16,112 bases of DNA from DATHXC01 sp041662005 (lineage in GTDB: Bacteria > Pseudomonadota > Gammaproteobacteria > Burkholderiales > Methylophilaceae). The notes below the pieces were generated by a model. The model saw only the letters and a list, made by a program, of their open reading frames with translations, had not been told where the DNA came from and searched no databases. A program made the translations under genes and the position numbers. Positions 14,391 to 16,112 of the stretch are shown in pieces (within the stretch, counting starts at the first letter, position 1; each line of letters begins with the position of its first letter). The DNA lies in the NCBI GenBank assembly GCA_041662005.1, contig JBAZTJ010000053.1, forward strand, positions 1 through 16,112, read 5' to 3'.

Positions 14391-16112
14391 CTAGTGCTTG
14401 GCGGGCACTACCTTCCAGATTTTCTTGGCATACTCGTCTATAGTGCGATCGCTGGAGAACTTGCCCACACGTGCCACATTCAGGATAGCACGACGCGTCC
14501 ACTCCTCCTGATCCTGATATAGCTGGCCAACTGCATCCTGCGTTGCAATGTAGCTCTCGTAATCTGCCAGCAAGAGATAGTTATCCCCCTTGTGCAGCAG
14601 GATATCGAAAATCGCATGGTAACGCTCCGGCTCTTCCACCGAGAAAAACCCGCCAGCTATCATATCCAGTACCTCACGCAATTCCGCATTAGCATGATAG
14701 TAGTGCCAGGGGTTATAGCCATTGGCTTTCGCCTCTGCGACTTCCGGCGTGGTCAACCCAAAGATAAAGATATTCTCATCACCCACTTCCTCCTTGATCT
14801 CGACATTGGCCCCATCCAGCGTACCTATGGTCAGTGCGCCGTTCAGCGCCATCTTCATATTGCCGGTGCCGGAGGCCTCAGTACCTGCAGTGGAGATTTG
14901 CTCTGACAAATCACTACCCGGGAATAGAAACTCCGCCGCTGATACTTCATAATTCGGGTAAAACACAACCTTGAGCCTATCCCCCACTGCCGGGTCTTCA
15001 TTCACGATTGTCGCCACATCATTGATTAAGCGAATGATCAGTTTTGCCATCCAGTAACCTGGCGCTGCCTTGCCCCCAAATATTACGGTACGTGGTGTAA
15101 CGCCCTCAGCCTGACCACGGCGGATGCGGTTATATAACGTAATCACGTGCAGCAGATTCAACAGTTGGCGCTTGTACTCATGGATACGCTTGATCTGCAC
15201 ATCGAACAAGCTGTCAGGGTTGAGCTGCACCCCAGTCAGTTTTTCTATCTTTTTCGCCAGGCGCACCTTGTTATCGTGTTTGACGATACGGAAGGCATGA
15301 CGGAAATCAGCATCCTCAGCCAAAGGCGTCAGCTTGGTCAGCTTGCTCAAGTCCTTCAGGAAACCCTCCCCTATGGCGGTTGCAATCAGTTTGGTAAGGC
15401 CTGGATTACATTGGTTAAGCCAGCGGCGAGGCGTGATGCCATTGGTGATATTGACGAATTTACCCGGATAGATACGGTTAAAGTCAGCAAACAATGTGGT
15501 CTTCAACAGCTCGCTATGCAAGGCAGCGACACCATTCACCGTATGGCTGCCTATCACGGCCAAATGCGCCATGCGCACACGGCGGCCATGGGTTTCATCG
15601 ATAATGGAGACACGGCCCAGCAGCTCGGTATCTCCTGGGAAATGGTGATTCACCATTTGCAGGAACTCATAATTGATCTTGTAGATGATGCTCAAATGAC
15701 GCGGCAACAGGTTGCTGAACAAATCCACACTCCAGGTTTCCAGCGCTTCCGGCATCAAGGTGTGGTTGGTATAGGCGAATATTTTTTCAACCAGGGACCA
15801 GGCGTGCTTCCATGTCAGGCGATGCACATCCACCAGCTGGAACATCATTTCCGCTACGGCAATCGCCGGATGGGTGTCGTTTAACTGGATGGCTACCAGC
15901 TCAGGCAGCTTGTTCCAGTCGCTGTGCTTAAACAGGAAGCGGCGCAAAATATCCTGTATGGAGGCGGAAACAAAGAAATACTGCTGCTTGAGTCGCAACT
16001 CGCGACCCGATGCCGAGGTGTCATTGGGATACAGTACTTTGGAAATACTTTCGGTGCCGTTACGCTCCTCAACGGCTTTTTCGTAGTTGCCGTCATTAAA
16101 GTGGCGCAAGTC
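14391..16112 (-). CDS. glgP: Glycogen/starch/alpha-glucan phosphorylase (C-terminal part)
   Basis: PLP-dependent enzyme that releases glucose-1-phosphate from glycogen or maltodextrins in the cytoplasm. The frame is open through base 16112, so the 5' end lies outside the window; 573 codons are present of a usual ~810-840. Conserved blocks include RELRLKQQYFFVSASIQDI, AIQLNDTHPAIA, NITNGITPRRWL, QIKRIHEYKRQLLN, FGGKAAPGYWMAK, FYPNYEVSAAE and the phosphorylase signature EASGTGNMKMALNG, whose Lys (about residue 419 of the visible part) binds PLP. It ends with IDEYAKKIWKV, as in the family. An N-terminal start seen near 16109 is only an internal codon. It is followed by a terminator, so it ends its own transcription unit. 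No damage is visible. Confidence 0.97.
   Translation of the reverse strand, partial: DLRHFNDGNYEKAVEERNGTESISKVLYPNDTSASGRELRLKQQYFFVSASIQDILRRFLFKHSDWNKLPELVAIQLNDTHPAIAVAEMMFQLVDVHRLTWKHAWSLVEKIFAYTNHTLMPEALETWSVDLFSNLLPRHLSIIYKINYEFLQMVNHHFPGDTELLGRVSIIDETHGRRVRMAHLAVIGSHTVNGVAALHSELLKTTLFADFNRIYPGKFVNITNGITPRRWLNQCNPGLTKLIATAIGEGFLKDLSKLTKLTPLAEDADFRHAFRIVKHDNKVRLAKKIEKLTGVQLNPDSLFDVQIKRIHEYKRQLLNLLHVITLYNRIRRGQAEGVTPRTVIFGGKAAPGYWMAKLIIRLINDVATIVNEDPAVGDRLKVVFYPNYEVSAAEFLFPGSDLSEQISTAGTEASGTGNMKMALNGALTIGTLDGANVEIKEEVGDENIFIFGLTTPEVAEAKANGYNPWHYYHANAELREVLDMIAGGFFSVEEPERYHAIFDILLHKGDNYLLLADYESYIATQDAVGQLYQDQEEWTRRAILNVARVGKFSSDRTIDEYAKKIWKVVPAKH

Noticed and set aside
15147..15884. Long + strand open frame (245 codons) inside glgP
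   Set aside because: It is a mirror of the glgP coding frame, with no family motif and no ribosome site that I could support.

Overview
This 16.1-kb window looks like a chromosomal segment of a Gram-negative proteobacterium. It has single-chain FGAM synthase, many Sec and Tat export signals, a c-type cytochrome with a periplasmic flavoprotein, a DUF3617 protein and a DUF4197 protein. Base composition by eye is moderate, near half G+C. The gene complement fits a respiratory betaproteobacterium, perhaps Nitrosomonadales or Methylophilaceae, but this placement is inference; no rRNA or taxonomic marker was compared. There is no tRNA, rRNA, CRISPR array, transposase, integrase or phage gene.

Layout. 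Only the first gene, the 3' part of a cyclophilin (ppiB), is on the + strand. It converges on a minus-strand block, and the two are separated by a near-ideal bidirectional terminator at 411-449. All other genes are on the minus strand. In transcription order, from high to low coordinate, they are: glycogen phosphorylase glgP (5' end outside the window), a terminator, a DUF4197 secreted protein, a 16-bp tandem repeat, a hemerythrin-like protein, a terminator, a DUF3617 protein with a Cys-rich extension, a short D-Ala-D-Ala carboxypeptidase, an overlapping TMTC-like membrane TPR protein, purL, a secreted ankyrin protein, and a five-gene periplasmic redox cluster.

The redox cluster (478-4882) is the most system-like part. 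It holds a monoheme cytochrome (fccA-like), a Tat-exported FccB-type flavoprotein, a PQQ-type (sorbosone/glucose dehydrogenase-like) beta-propeller, a secreted protein of unknown family and an SMP-30-like beta-propeller. The genes overlap or lie 11 to 29 bp apart, most have their own Shine-Dalgarno site, and the cluster ends at the shared terminator. All five products carry export signals. They could form one periplasmic oxidation module in which the flavoprotein passes electrons to the cytochrome. The link between the flavocytochrome and the two propellers is inferred from gene order alone.

The clearest molecular oddity is the hemerythrin-like protein. It keeps the family's length and most motifs but has Gln at one expected His iron ligand and His at the expected bridging Asp. 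purL and glgP look intact wherever they are visible and are ordinary housekeeping genes.
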